Positions 34,230 through 46,439 of a stretch of DNA of 64,000 nucleotides are shown one piece after another. The notes beneath the pieces were generated by a model. That model saw nothing but the letters and a program-made list of their open reading frames with translations. It was not told the DNA's origin and did no database searches. The DNA comes from Sycobia sp. Sy_11 (Eukaryota > Arthropoda > Insecta > Hymenoptera > Epichrysomallidae). Location of the stretch: NCBI GenBank assembly GCA_018907035.1, contig JACCIC010000027.1:3911001-3975000 (forward strand), given 5' to 3'. Every line of letters begins with the position of its first letter. Positions within the stretch are counted from its first letter, which is position 1. The translations under genes and the position numbers were made by a program.

Positions 34230-36200
34230 CAAAGCAATGTAGATTAAAGACCACTTGCTGGATATATGGGTCATAAAATCTTGAACAGGCTCTAGCAAAT
34301 GTATTTGTAGTAAAAGTTGTTACGCATATATTCTCATGTTTTCGGATTTATTAACGAAATGCGAAAAGTATACCGTCATGCAAACCTAATGATATGGTGG
34401 TCATGAAGCCATTAAGAGAGTGAATAATCTCAGATAATTACATGGAGTTAAAAATTAAGCTGATAGATAATTACCTAAATGAAGGTGGGTATTCATAATG
34501 TACTGACTCTGATGAATCATTCGAGACATCCGAATGTGAAGGTCAACCGTACATAGAATACCGCCATCGTAAGTTTTGTGGAAGAAAATCACCCTGTATT
34601 CGTGCCAAGAGGTACTACAACTATCGGATAAATTTGAACCGTCTTACGAACCACCTAGTGTATGACATTTTTGTTATCATCAAGCATGTAGTCGTCTGCG
34701 TAAAATGTCACATATCATTCAACAACTTTAAATGAAGATTCTACCATCGGGGAACGACCAAAAGGAGATGAAAAGGAGAAGAGCAAAAGCTGTACTCATT
34801 ATCTCATACAAAGTATTTCTGTTTCTCTGTTTCAGATGGAGAGAGCAGCAGATTTTATTAAGGCCATCGTAAAAGAGCTGTAAGGCCAGGGCTGCGAAAT
34901 TATTATTCGAGTACAGGTCCTCCAATTCTACCAATAGATCGACCATTGGAACAAAAGGGAAACAGCACCTGGCAAGGACCTCAATCTACTTTTACCTCGA
35001 TATCCTAACGTTCCAGTTGCATATCCGCAACGCACTGGGCCCAGGATGGAACCCCATGCTTTCCACTTCGGAGAAATGACTCTCCATTTCCATCTCAAGA
35101 GAATCAAGTGGAAGAGAGTCCCGGAGACACAGAGAGACCAACGGCGACAAAGAAGATTAGCATCTAAGTCATGTGGAAATAGGTGGGGGAGCTCATCTCG
35201 CATGGCAAGAATGCTTGACGCTAGTATTGCCGTATGGATGATACCATGTTCGCGGTTTGTGATCAATTGCTAAAGATCCTAGGTACGGCGACGGTTAGTC
35301 AGCGCCTTAGTAAGATGGTTGCTAATCCCTGAAAAAAGGAATGAAAATCAGTCATGTACACAGATTTAAGATCTAACAAATATATACATGGCAATAAATA
35401 CTCATATAAATCAGTCTTATACACTGATCTATATATAGTCATTTTGTTTCCGCATGATGCAATACATAGTGGTTCAGAACCGACTATAAACTGGAGGCGC
35501 ACCAAACGCCCCAATGATGTACTAATCTGATCTTTGGAACACAAATGGCCAATTCTTTTTGTTTTGTTTATTTTAAAGGATTGTAGGATTGTGGACACTG
35601 AAAGTACTGCTCTATCTTTCATGTAGCAAGGGCACGTACGTGCAATTTGGTTATTTGTTAAATTTATTTCATTTATACTCTTTTTTTTCTCAATTCCTCG
35701 CGATATTCGGAGCAACAATTATAATCCATTTAATGATTCTTGTTGGCGGCAACTTACCTAACTGATATTGAAATATCCAATATATTAAAGAGGATTTCGA
35801 TTCAAACTAACTATTAAATATATATAATACTAAGATTTATTTTTTATTGATAATATTACGGATCGGCCAAGTTAGAATAACGACGAAAGTAATTGATATT
35901 TTCCACCTTCAGTAATATAAAAGCGGATAGTTATATCGGATATTGCTAAGTGTTGTCCTGGTATAAGAACCGTAGGCCTATACTAAATGATTTCTGCTTT
36001 TGTAATGGGCAACACAATCAACTTAGGTCCCTCTACGTTTGAAACTTGAGAGATAGGTTTGCAGTCCATTACAACAGATAAAATGTTAATTTTTTTAATA
36101 TTCCGTTCCATTCTAAACATATTAAGCTAATTTGTAAATTCTATTCATTTACATTAATTTTTTTCTTACAAATATAAAGAATTAACATTATAATTATATT
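34230..36200. other. stretch without recognised gene
   Basis: It contains a GC-richer part at about 34,900-35,300 with a 112-codon minus-strand frame (34,928-35,266) and a 139-codon minus-strand frame at 35,299-35,718. Neither shows a motif I recognise. The 35.3-35.7 kb frame resembles decayed retroelement sequence only in its composition. Confidence 0.4.
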
Positions 36201-36262
36201 TCAAAAATGTTGTCAATCGTCAATAAACAATATAATTTTGAAAATAATATTTTATTTTATAG

Positions 36263-36655
36263 GGATAACACTACAAAATTATTTATTATATACTCCATAT
36301 CCGTATGCACATATGTTTATATGCCATTTTTTATATCAGAACTTGACGATAGAGTACTTCCTTATCGGGGATGGAGACCTTATTCACTTGTAAATGTTAA
36401 TATTTACTATTTAACATATCTTCATCATGCATTTGCCGTTACTATTGCGGCAACTACAAATGCAGCAACAGAAACATTAGTTAGTGGTTTTATGATACAA
36501 ATTTGCGCACAGTTTAAAATACTTGAAGAACGATTTATTCAACTACCGAAAGTTATTAATAAAATGAGAAATAAGAGAGAATCTGAAAGTAAAATATTAC
36601 ACAAAGAGAAACATTTATTGTATAAACTAGTATGCCATCATTTACGTATTATTAT
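36263..36655 (+). CDS. odorant receptor (7tm_6) internal exon
   Basis: Insect odorant receptors are seven-pass membrane, ligand-gated channel subunits working with Orco in sensory neurons. This exon starts after the acceptor TTTTATTTTATAG and ends at the donor AT|GTAAGT. It encodes about 130 residues with a membrane segment (KLFIIYSISVCTYVYMPFFI), the RVLPYRGWRPYS loop, a second membrane segment around YLTYLHHAFAVTIAATTNA, and the conserved TLVSGFMIQICAQFKILEERF. The frame is open upstream to an ATG at 36,207, but that part is AT-rich and probably intron. The donor leaves two bases of a codon. The exon at 54,327 supplies the third base and continues the receptor. No N-terminal exon was found upstream. 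Confidence 0.8.
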
Positions 36656-36889
36656 GTAAGTATTTTTTTATATATTTTCTTAATTTTTTATCTTCAAAAA
36701 TATAATATTATTAGATTGTCGAATATTTTCCTTCCGCCATTTTGTCTTATGAATTTCTCAACTATGTACAAAGCGCTACGGAGCTCGTATCTGGCAATAC
36801 TATACATAATTTAAAAGATCTTGACATAATGTACAAAACCACGCTATTCATGATTAGTTTGGATATTGCGATCAAAAGTTAGAGACGTG

Positions 36890-37615
36890 TAAATTTGGAG
36901 TTCACTAACGCTGAAATTGGCGCTATTTGCTACCTAGAAAAATGGTTTCGACGATTCAGAGCCGGTGAAAACGACACCATGCCTATGCCAGCCGGCGGAA
37001 GACCTGTGACGACGAATACCAATCAAATCATGGAATTTAACGTGTTAGACCGGCATGTAGAATCTCCTGACATCGCCCAGGAGATGAGATTTAGTCACCA
37101 AACCATTTTAAACCATCTGCAGAAGGCTGGATACAAAAAAAGCTTGATTTTTAGGTGCTGCATGATTTGATGCAAAAAAACCTTCTGAACCGAATCAACG
37201 CTTGCAATGTGCTGCTAAAACGGAACGAACTCGACCCATTTTTGAGGCGGATGGTGACTGGCAACAAAAAATGGATCACATACGATAATATCAAGTGAAA
37301 ACGGTTGTGGTATAAGGCCGGTGGACCGTCCCAAAGAGTGGCCAAGCCGGGATTGACGGCCAGAAAAGGTTTGCTGTGTGTTTGGTGGGATTGGAAGGGA
37401 ATTATCCCTTATGAGCTGCTAATATGGCTAGACGCTTAATTCTACCATCTACTGTGAACAACTGAACTGCTTGAAGCAGGCTATAGACCAGAAGCGTCCA
37501 CAATTGACCAACAGGAAGGGTGTAGTGTTCCACCAGGACAACGGCAGACCACACACTTCCTTGATGACTCGTCAGAAGCTACGGGAGTTCGGATGGGAGG
37601 TTTTATCACAAAGCG
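36890..37615 (+). pseudogene. mariner transposase relic (cecropia/Hsmar1-type)
   Basis: Plus-strand pieces: WFRRFRAGENDTMPMPAGGR, FSHQTILNHLQKAGYKK (helix-turn-helix), FLRRMVTGNKKWI (the first catalytic Asp region reads GNKK and lost its Asp), GLTARKGLLCVWWDWKGIIP, LKQAIDQKRPQLTNRKGVVF and HQDNGRPHTSLMTRQ (second Asp present). It breaks off at about 37,613 before the SPDLAPSDY motif. Stops and a frameshift are present. It is the first transposon after the receptor exon donor. Confidence 0.8.
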
Positions 37616-38922
37616 GAAGGGAGATATTTGACAAACTAATATTTAGATTTATGAATCATGAATTGTATTTAAATGTTGACATTGTCTATTTTACTCTTTC
37701 CATCTAAACTAGCCGGTATTGAAAGCGGTGCTAGAAAATGTAAAACTAGAAAGCTGTAGTTGACGCATCGGCGTCCTCTTCTAAATACAACAGATCAGCA
37801 ATAATTTTTCTTTAGTTTAAAGATAGTATTTCCCCTCATAAGTTATCAACTAACAAAGGACTATTAATTAATTCTAAGATGTCATTTTTAACCAGCGATG
37901 AATAGGAAGGCAATGAAAGGAGTTAACATTTTTGAGATTGACATTGGGAGTTGAGCGGGGTTACAGACATAAGAAAACAAGAAAATCACTCCGCGTTTTT
38001 GTACTTGGTTGTTGTCACAAAGTGATTGAAGTGCATCAAGCCGAAGCTGACAGTTAGCACTGAGTGATGTAGTTTCCTTTACGAGTAAATGTGCTCTGAT
38101 CGCATAGAGATATTTAAAGATAGAATAAATCAATTAAAATTCTAAGGTATGCTGAGGTGAAGCCTATTTTTTTCTGCATCAGACAGTTTCTTTATAATCC
38201 CAGCATATTCTTACAAAAGTATGCTGGTAAAATCTTATACAAGTAAACTTGCCTACTAGCGTTAAAATTATTATAGTCTAAAATAGACAAATTTAGTTAT
38301 ATAAGTAATTAGTTGATATTATATAATAATTAGCTAAAGTTCTAATCAACTCAAAGCACAGTTCGAAACGGACGAAGAATATAGACTTTAATATTTTTGC
38401 TTAATGGATAGAATGGAGTCGCAATAATTGATCCAATCTCGAGTACATTAGTATTATTTTTTGTGATATACCAGTTAAATGATAAAATACACATATTGTT
38501 CTTCCCCTATCTTTAATGACATAAGGGAATTACTCACATTAATTCTTTGAAATTAGACTACACGTAGTACTCAATAAACTTGTTCATATGCTTAATGCTG
38601 TTCCTTCTTCTTATAGAAGATACAGAAAACGATATTTCTTCATAAAATAAATCCTTTCATCTTACACCAACTCTCTTATGCATGCTACATCTATTATTTC
38701 ATTAATTTTATTAATTGTAATTGGACTATGTTGATCAACATTTCATTCATTTATTGCAGATCCTGGATTTTTACTTTTGATATTTCAACTTCTATAGATT
38801 TGTTAATCTTCCACTCTATTAATAATGCTATCAGTTTTTACTTTTTTCGTGAAACTCATTTCATCTGTTTTTTACTACCTTAATAAATGTTGTAGAATTT
38901 TACTTTGTCTTCTTCACATGTA

Positions 38923-39140
38923 TTAGGTCCGTAATTTTTTTTCACCATTTTTCGCTAGATGGTTACAGCGTTAAATGCCGGTTTAAATAGGCAGGTAAAA
39001 AATTGTGTAGAGTAAGGTGGGATATCTGCCAACATAAATACAGACCATATTAGTGACTTTTTGTTTGCATCAGAAGTGTATTATCGATCGAAGATGTTAG
39101 TTTTCGAGTCAAATTCTCGTCATTTGCAGAAAGTATTGAT
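38923..39140 (+). mobile_element. mariner 5'-end fragment
   Basis: It begins TTAGGTCCGTAATTTTTTTTC after a TA, a mariner terminal repeat, and later encodes MLVFESNSRHLQKVLIF, the start of a transposase like that at 41.2 kb. It is truncated soon after. Confidence 0.6.
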
Positions 39141-39607
39141 TTTCTCTTTTCACAAATGATAATTACCTCGATGATATAGAAGAAATCATTCAAATGGGAC
39201 GCATAAGATTTATTTCAAAAGTGACAGGTAGCACAAAATCTATCTGAAGATAAATTACTAATGGAGAAGCTGTTGACAAGCGTCTGCTATACAAGGACAT
39301 GAGTTCAAATGCAAATCTTTAATTTGAAATAATAAAGGATTGATAATCTCGAATAAAGAAAATATGCATTATTTCCGTTTCAAAAGTGCTCTAAGAGTTG
39401 ACTTATTGAAGCTTGACAAATATTTTATCATTCCTTCGTCAAGTATATATACAACAGAAAGATGAATACCTTGTGCCCGAAACGGGACAAATTTTATACG
39501 GTGACACATCGTATTGAATTTTCTTCACTACCGACTCTACAAGATACTACTTATATAAACAACGAGATCATATAGGTCAACTTTGTTCATAAAGTGCAAA
39601 TCAAATA

Positions 39608-40893
39608 TCAGGTATGTGAATAAGTCTTTCCCGTTTTTTTTCAAATTTTGAGCCTTTATTGTGAAAAAATGGTTACAAATGAATTATTGAAAGTATTGGC
39701 CATCGCTAGCTACAACTTTTTCCCATCTTTCTGGCAACATACGAATCCCGTTGCGAAAAAATTCGACCGGTTTGGCCTCTATCCAGTCATCTATCCATTT
39801 TTTGGCTTCCTCGTAGGAATGGAAGTGCTGGTCAGCCAGGCCATGCGTCATCGATCTGAAGAGACGGTAATCAGACGGAGCAACGTCTGGACTATACGGC
39901 GGGTGGGGTAGGACTTCCCATTTGAGCGTTTCTAAGTATGTTTTCACCGGCGGTGCAACATGTGGGCGAGCATTGTCATGTTGCAAAATAACTTTGTCGT
40001 GCCTGTCGGAGTATTGTGGCCGTTTTTCTCGTAGTGCGCGGCTCAAACGCATCAATTGTCGTCGATAGACCTCGCCTGTGATCCTTTCATTCGGTTTCAG
40101 AAGCTCATAGTAAACCACACCTAGCTGGTCCCACCATATACAGAGCATGAGCTTGGCGCCATGAATATTTGGCTTGGCCGTCGATGATGATGCATGGCCG
40201 GGTAGTCCCCATGATTTTGTTCGCTTCGGATTATCGTAACGAATCCACTTTTCATCGCCAGTCACGATACGATGCAGAAAACCCTTTCTTTTATGTCGCT
40301 GAAGCAGCTGTTCGCAAGTGAAAAAACGCCGTTCGACGTCTCTCAGCTTCAGTTCGTACGGCACCCAATTTCCTTGCTTTTGGATCATTCCCATGGCTTT
40401 CAAACGCTTGGAAATGGTTGTTCGGTCAACTCCCAATGCTTCAGCAAGTTCTTCTTGCGTTTGACAAGAATCTTCATCAAGCAAAGTCGCCAATTCTCGA
40501 TCTTCAAAGATTTGCGGCCGCCCGGAACGCTCCTTGTCTTCCACGTCGAAATCACCGCTTTTGAAGCGTCGAAACCATCCGCGAACACTTGAATCATCGA
40601 CACAACCTTCTCCATAAGCCTCCTGAAGCAACCGATGCGTCTCGGCAGCAGATTTCTTCAAATTGAACCAATAAAGTGAAACTTCCCGCAAATGACGTCG
40701 ACTCGGCTCAAATTTCGACATTTTCACGATATCAAAAATTTATGATGCGAAAAAATTTTAACTAATGTGTTAGTATGGAATTGTTGACATATGAATAAGC
40801 TTTGATTATGACATATGTAACCATTGAATACTCGCACAGTATTGGTGGCGCCATCTCTTACAAAAAACGGGAAAGACTTATTCACACTCCTAA
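39608..40893 (-). mobile_element. intact mariner transposon
   Basis: 1,286 bp with terminal inverted repeats (TCAGGTATGTGAATAAGTC on the left, TTAGGAGTGTGAATAAGTC on the right, both continuing TTTCCCGTTTTTT), flanked by the TA target duplication at 39,606-39,607 and 40,894-40,895. It carries one uninterrupted transposase gene on the minus strand. It sits within the odorant receptor intron, on the opposite strand to the receptor. Confidence 0.92.
39684..40721 (-). CDS. mariner transposase, full length
   Basis: The enzyme cuts and pastes the element at TA sites through a DD34D catalytic triad. The frame is 345 codons from ATG at 40,721, the usual mariner length; a GTG two codons upstream is ignored. 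Visible parts: an N-terminal HTH with REVSLYWFNLKKSAAETHR; second HTH EELAEALGVDRTTISKRLKA; linker WVPYELK; first Asp in IVTGDEKWI; second Asp in ILQHDNARPHV; third Asp in YSPDVAPSDYRLF. It ends ERWEKVVASDGQYFQ. All catalytic residues are present and there are no stops, so activity is plausible. The similarity to the Mboumar type known from ants is strong, by recall and not by alignment. Confidence 0.93.
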   Translation of the reverse strand: MSKFEPSRRHLREVSLYWFNLKKSAAETHRLLQEAYGEGCVDDSSVRGWFRRFKSGDFDVEDKERSGRPQIFEDRELATLLDEDSCQTQEELAEALGVDRTTISKRLKAMGMIQKQGNWVPYELKLRDVERRFFTCEQLLQRHKRKGFLHRIVTGDEKWIRYDNPKRTKSWGLPGHASSSTAKPNIHGAKLMLCIWWDQLGVVYYELLKPNERITGEVYRRQLMRLSRALREKRPQYSDRHDKVILQHDNARPHVAPPVKTYLETLKWEVLPHPPYSPDVAPSDYRLFRSMTHGLADQHFHSYEEAKKWIDDWIEAKPVEFFRNGIRMLPERWEKVVASDGQYFQ

Positions 40894-41018
40894 TAATAGC
40901 AGAAAAAAGACTTTCCTCTCTCTCACTCTCTCAATTTATACCCTTCAATTCTGTAACTACCGGAGTCTTTTCGGAACAGACCCCCTATATATTTGTAAAA
41001 TATTTCACTACAATAATA

Positions 41019-42174
41019 TTAGGTGTACAACTTTGCTGCCGCCGTTTTGCAATACATTGCTGTAGCGGTAAGTGATAGTCCAGATAAATAGATCGTAGAT
41101 GTCATACAATAAGCTTAGGTGTCGATGAACATAACGTCATCGAAATATTAATCGATTTGTATCTGCATAATAAAGTTATTCTCGATTAAACATGAGAGCT
41201 TACGAGCCAAATTCTCATCATTTGCGGGAGGTTTTAATTTTCTGCTCTAGAGGCTCATCGAATGCTCGAAAATACCTATAATGAGGCCGCTATTAGTGAA
41301 AAAACGTGGGAAGAGTGATTTTCACGCTTCAAGAACGGTGATTTTCATGTCTAAGATCAGCATGGCAGTGAAAAAGAGATGGTTACTAAAAAGAGAGGAG
41401 GCATTACTTGATTAAGACTCTTATCAAACGCAAGAAGAATTGGCAGAATCATTGGGAGTACGCAGCAAGCAATTTTAAAACGCCTGATGGTCATGGGAAT
41501 GATTCAGAAACAAGGAAATTGGCTGGAACGGCGTTTCTTGCTTGTGAACAGCTACTTGCAAGGCAAAGACGGAAGGGGTTTTTTAGAGCATTGCGACTGG
41601 AAATGAAAAATAGGTTCATTACGATAAACCCAAGCACAGAAAATCATGAGATATCAGATATTCCGGCCATGCTTCCACGTCGGTAGCCAAACGCGTAACG
41701 GCCGCTGTTATATTCGCTGTTATATTATGAGTTGCTAAAACCTTTGAAGTAATCACAGGTAATTGTTATCGAATGAAATTAATGCATTTGAGCCGCATAT
41801 TGAAAGACAAGCAGCCATAATACAACGATAGACATGAAAAAGTTATTTTACAGCATGACAATGCTCGACCCCATGATGCGAAAGTGGTCAAGACATACTT
41901 GGAATCATTGAAATGGAAAGTTCTATCCCACCCGCCGTAATCTCCAAACATTGCTTCCTTAGGCTATCACTCGTTTTGATCAATTAAAAAAATTGGATCG
42001 ATTCGTGAATCGCTTCAAAAGTTGATCAGTTTTCTCAACGTCGAATTTGAAAGCTGCTCGAAAAATGGGAGAAAGTAGTGACGAGCGATGGATAATACTT
42101 TGAATTATAAATGTGTGACCAGTTTTTTACAATAATGCCTCGAAATTTGAAAAAAAACCGGCGGAGGTACCTAA
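41019..42174 (+). pseudogene. mariner relic with both terminal repeats
   Basis: Left end TTAGGTGTACAACTTTGCTGCCG and right end complement TTAGGTACCTCCGCCGG, with TA at 41,017-41,018 and 42,175-42,176. The plus strand carries broken pieces of a transposase: PNSHHLREVLIF, YQTQEELAESLG-type, RFITINPST (first Asp region decayed), QHDNARPHDAKVVKTYLES, EKVVTSDG-type end. It has many stops and a deletion after the DNA-binding part. Confidence 0.8.
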
Positions 42175-42392
42175 TAGGACCTAGCGCTGTTCCTTTCCCA
42201 AAATATTACCAAAATTATTATATATTCGCATAGTGATATCATGTATTGATATATTTGATTGTATTTATATATTTCATAAGCTTATTCAAGATGCAAGTTT
42301 ATAAACTCATTATTAGATTATGTAAAACTTTATGATATTTAAGAGTATTCATCTATATAAAACTATAATTTGGTATATTAATGTTGTAAAAC

Positions 42393-42604
42393 ATACTTTA
42401 TGCTTGTAATTCTAATTTTTATATCATTTCATGATAGCCACACATTATTTCTGCAAAGGCTTGATTAATGAAATCAGACAAAAATCAAGAATTTTTTTTT
42501 CAAATACTTTATGCTTGTAATTCTAATTTTTATATCATTTCATGATAGCCAAACATTATTTTTGCAAAGGCTTGATTAATGAAATCAGACAAAAATGAAG
42601 AAAG
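42393..42604. repeat. tandem duplication, two 111-bp units
   Basis: The unit starting ATACTTTATGCTTGTAATTC at 42,393 is repeated at 42,504 with only a few substitutions (for example CACACATT/CAAACATT and TTTCTGC/TTTTTGC). It is recent by its high similarity, and non-coding. Confidence 0.9.
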
Positions 42605-42609
42605 AATTT

Positions 42610-43510
42610 TGATCTTATATTAATTAAAATTAACGTTATATTGATTATAATTATTATGAAGTTGGTTTGTAAGAAACTGAAGTAAGGCGAATAATTGAGC
42701 TACAACGATCCGCAATTTATATTTATTGTATTATTGTTATTATATTGTCCTGATAAAAAAAATAAATAATAATAAGGAAACTTTTTTCTTACATTAATAA
42801 AAAAAATTTCTATTGATATTACAGTCCAATTAAATAGATTAAATTTAAAACATAAGAAAACCAATTTATATTTATATCAATAGTATCTATACAAATAAAG
42901 TAGACATAAGCACAATTAAAGTAATTTTCTTTTATCTTCTTGAATTTAAGTTTTAATCGGGTTAGGCTGCTCATTTTACAAACAATTATAAATTATAAAA
43001 AGATTAAATGCGACATAGTGATGTCATTTATTTTTTTAATTTAGAAATTGTGTAAATAATGTCAAGCATATAATGTTGCCAAAATGTACAATTTGCCGGT
43101 TCTACGGTATTGCATATAGATTGTATTATATTCTTTTCTTTATACATCTTTTTTATACATTTAATAGTTTCCGAATTGAAATCTAACAAGTTTTTCCATC
43201 ATAAAGTGCTACCAAGATTTTATATAGCTATGACATAATTATATTATGACATGGTTATTCGAATAGATATTGTTCATATACGTTTGATATTATTTCTTAG
43301 CAAAATAGAAATTATATTTTATTTTTTAAAAGTTTGCCCATATCACGATCAATTATACAATATTTTTTTGTTTTGAAATTTATAATTTACAATTCACATT
43401 TCCTTAAACAATTTTTCGTTAAATTATGGCTAGTTTCACTCAATTTTCAAATTTATTTTTTCATTGTGCAACAAAAGAATTAATAAGTTTGGTACTTAAT
43501 ATTTAATTGG
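42610..43510. other. AT-rich intronic stretch, nothing recognised
   Basis: All frames carry dense stops. There is no transposon motif or repeat of note. Confidence 0.6.
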
Positions 43511-43514
43511 TGAT

Positions 43515-44400
43515 CGTGGTTGTCGCGTCCGACGCGAGCCTAGCATCGAGCCTAGCGTTCGTCCGCCGACGAACGTGCCTCTCTTTTTCTTTTTATGTCA
43601 TTTGTTCCTACTGGAAAAATTTTTTTGGAAACGCGTGAAGTGCTCGGGGACTCTCGTCCTGGCTTTCGAAAAGGAAAGGTGAAGAAGAAGTATCTGGGAG
43701 TAATTGAGGTGGGCAAAAATTAAAGTGAGAAGTTCAAGCGAGGTCTAGAGAGAGAAAGCCGGGAGGTATCAGTGGATAAGCGTGGAGAGTTGGGATAGGG
43801 TGGCGAAAGAAAAAAAAATAGGTAGAGAGATATCGAGGATAATAGAGTATAAAGAGAAGGAAGAAGCGAGCGAAAGGAAAGAGGCAGGAACAGAAGAACG
43901 GGGAAAAGGCGTGAAAAAAGAAAAACGAAGGAAGAGAGAGATAGTGAGGGTGAGGAGTGAAGAGACAGGATGACTCCGGGAAAATCTGATAGTGCCGACC
44001 AACCAATCGCGGTGCACACATGCCGCCCTTCCTCCATGGACTCGCCACCCTTAGCCAGCCTCCCTTCGGGAGAGAGAGGTGAGGTCCGTCGCGCGGTCTC
44101 CAGAGTTCCTGTGTGTCGGTTGGGGGGTTTCTTTTTTTGGGAAACGGTCGCGTCGGTGGTCGCGGTAATCGAGACGCGTCGGGAGTGTCAGTTCCGCTAT
44201 GATGCGCGAGTGTAATTTGGAGCTGATAAACCGGCAAGAAAGTGCGTGTGGCCAGGTGGACCTATTATCGTGCGCGACAGATATTTTTCTATTTTTTTCT
44301 CCTTTTCCCTTCAGTGCTTGTTGTGTCCCCCACGTGACGAAAACTTTTCCGTGAGAGGTTTGTGGAGCCTCCACTATGGATGGCAGGTGAGTGCGACGTG
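43515..44400 (+). other. GC-rich block with possible first coding exon
   Basis: The block opens with CpG-rich sequence (GTCGCGTCCGACGCGAGCC), continues purine-rich (GA-rich leader 43,740-43,970) and ends at CCACTATGGATGGCAG|GTGAGT. That is an ATG at 44,376, four codons, and a consensus donor at 44,387. This layout resembles a promoter, a long 5' leader and a short first coding exon. No second exon was recognised. The mariner at 44,509 sits just inside the would-be intron. Long frames on the minus strand are low-complexity Ser/Leu/Phe and not genes. Confidence 0.35.
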
Positions 44401-44508
44401 ACAAATTTATTTGTGTGCGTGAATTAAAGATCAAATTAAAATTTGAAACAGAGATTGTTTCTTTGTTGTTTTTCTTTTTCGCCACATCACAATATATATA
44501 GTCATATA

Positions 44509-45690
44509 CATTGGGTATACAAATACGTTTCCAGCGGTTTTTTTTCTCCAAAATTGGAGGTTTTATTACGAAAACATGGTTAGATATCCGTCCTTCAAAG
44601 TCTCGTTCATCGGAAGCTATAAATTTTTCCCATCTTTCTAGTAATTTATGAATTACAGACAATAAAAACTTCGCATCGTTTGAGCCCAAGAACGTATCGA
44701 TCCAATTTGTGATTCCCTCTACTGAACTGAAGGGTATGCCCGTAAGATTGTTCTGCACTGATCAATACAAGTGGTAATCCGATGGTGCCAAGTCTGGACG
44801 GTACAGAACGTAAGGTAGAATTTTCCATTCACTATCCTTCAAATAGTCTTTGAACGAAGGTGCAACATGTCGCTTAATGTTATCGTAATGAAAAATCACG
44901 GACTCATACCTGATTTTTTTATGTCATTTTCGCTTTAAACGAATAAGATGGCTTCGATACAATAGTGTTTTGATATTTTGAACAATTGGAAGCAGTTGGT
45001 AGTGTATGACACCCTTTCGATCCCACCATATGCAGAGCATGATCTTATTCACCTGAATATTTCTTTTCTTTTTCTGCGATTAGGGTTATCATAAGAAATC
45101 AATTTTTCATCACCAGTAACAATACGATATAAAAAGAATTTAATTTTATACAGCGGCAAGAATATTTCGAACACGCTATATCCCTATTCGACATCTCTCC
45201 TTTTGAATTCGTACGATACCCAGTCTTTCGAATGAATCCCGATGATTTTAGGCGCAGGAAAACGACTTCTTACGTGACATTTAATGATGCAGGTAGTTCT
45301 ATTTGAATGTGACACGGATTTTCATCCAGCAAAGTGTTTAATTTTTCGTCTTCAAAACTTTTCAGTTTTCTGGAGAGATCTTGTCTTCAACTTTCACCAC
45401 TTCGCAATTACTTTCATCACCAGTTTTCAATCGTTCGAACACTCGCGGTACGTTGATTTACCGAATTATTTCTCCTCATAAGTTTCTCAAAGCAAACGTT
45501 GGGCCTCAGCGGCGCTTATAGTCATATTAAAGAAAAGAAACAGCGCTTCCCGCAAATGAGATTATTTCAATGAAAAATTATCTTTATTTTGCTCGATAAA
45601 ATTAACGATATCAAAAGAAATACTCAACTATAATGCTGCAAAGTTTTTGATAGATATACAACTTGCAAATACAAAATATGACACCCAAGA
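44509..45690 (-). pseudogene. mariner relic (second mariner family)
   Basis: Minus strand. The end near 44,512 reads TTGGGTATACAAATACGTTTCC and the far end, complement of 45,673-45,690, reads TTGGGTGTCATATTTTG. Transposase pieces include FSSVEGITNWIDTFLGSND, LLERWEKFIASDERDFEG and NHVFVIKPPIL at the C-terminus. The DNA-binding half toward 45.5 kb is strongly decayed. The same family as 49.65-50.65 kb, by the shared SVEG...NW motif. Confidence 0.7.
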
Positions 45691-45826
45691 CGTAAATGCA
45701 TATAACTGTTAATTATACAATGTCTACAAATACTGCAATTTATAATTGATATGCATATAACATACTTACAAGAGGCTCACACATTATACATAATGTTTTA
45801 CACACGCTGGCATTGGAGGCAATCCT

Positions 45827-46087
45827 CTACGTTGATTCTCTACCATCCGCAATTACAGCAGTACACTGCAACCTCGGACAGCAGGTAGTCTTTTCGGACG
45901 TGCCTCCCTTGCCGGCAATGTTGTAGCAATGTCTGTAGGGTAGATCTACCACAAACCGCGTCTCAATCGGTTCTGGGTCGTCGAACAGTCCTTCCGTCAT
46001 GCAGGTGCATTTCTCTCCATATAGGTGTTGCGGAGAACGCTCGCCATGAGAGCGAATAGCTTTCATGCGCTCGGCCGAACGGATCAC
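45827..46087 (-). pseudogene. unrecognised frame downstream of the gypsy integrase remnant
   Basis: An 86-codon open frame on the same strand as, and 0.4 kb downstream of, the integrase piece, with several Cys and His residues (YGEKCTCMTE, YRHCYNIAGKGG, CCPRLQCTAV). It may be the 3' part of the same retrotransposon, but no match is recognised. Confidence 0.3.
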
Positions 46088-46439
46088 TCATCACGGTATC
46101 ATCGTCTGAAGACAATGATGACCACGACCAATCACGTCTGGTCGAGCCATGACAATGATTAGCGGCATGGCCTCTCTTCTGAGGCCTAGTGGTGGTGTCT
46201 CAGTATCTAACTCTTTTCTGTATAAATTAATTCACTATTCAACTACTGCTCAGATCTCTTACTTAGTTTTACTAGGATTTTCCTTGCTTCACGGTTCTAA
46301 AAGCCGGAACTGGGATCTACCCCGTCGTGTATAGAGGGTATATAACGCTTCAGTTCATATTTAGAAGACAACATATTTCCCCTCATAACACCTGGTCCTC
46401 TATGCTGCATCCTACGTCTGTTCTATCTATATTGTAATA

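Noticed and set aside
39648..40592. Plus-strand frames opposite the mariner transposase
   Set aside because: Antisense shadows of a well-supported transposase gene.
43720..44237. Overlapping 105-167-codon minus-strand frames, Ser/Leu/Phe-rich
   Set aside because: They are complements of a purine-rich leader and show no conserved motif.
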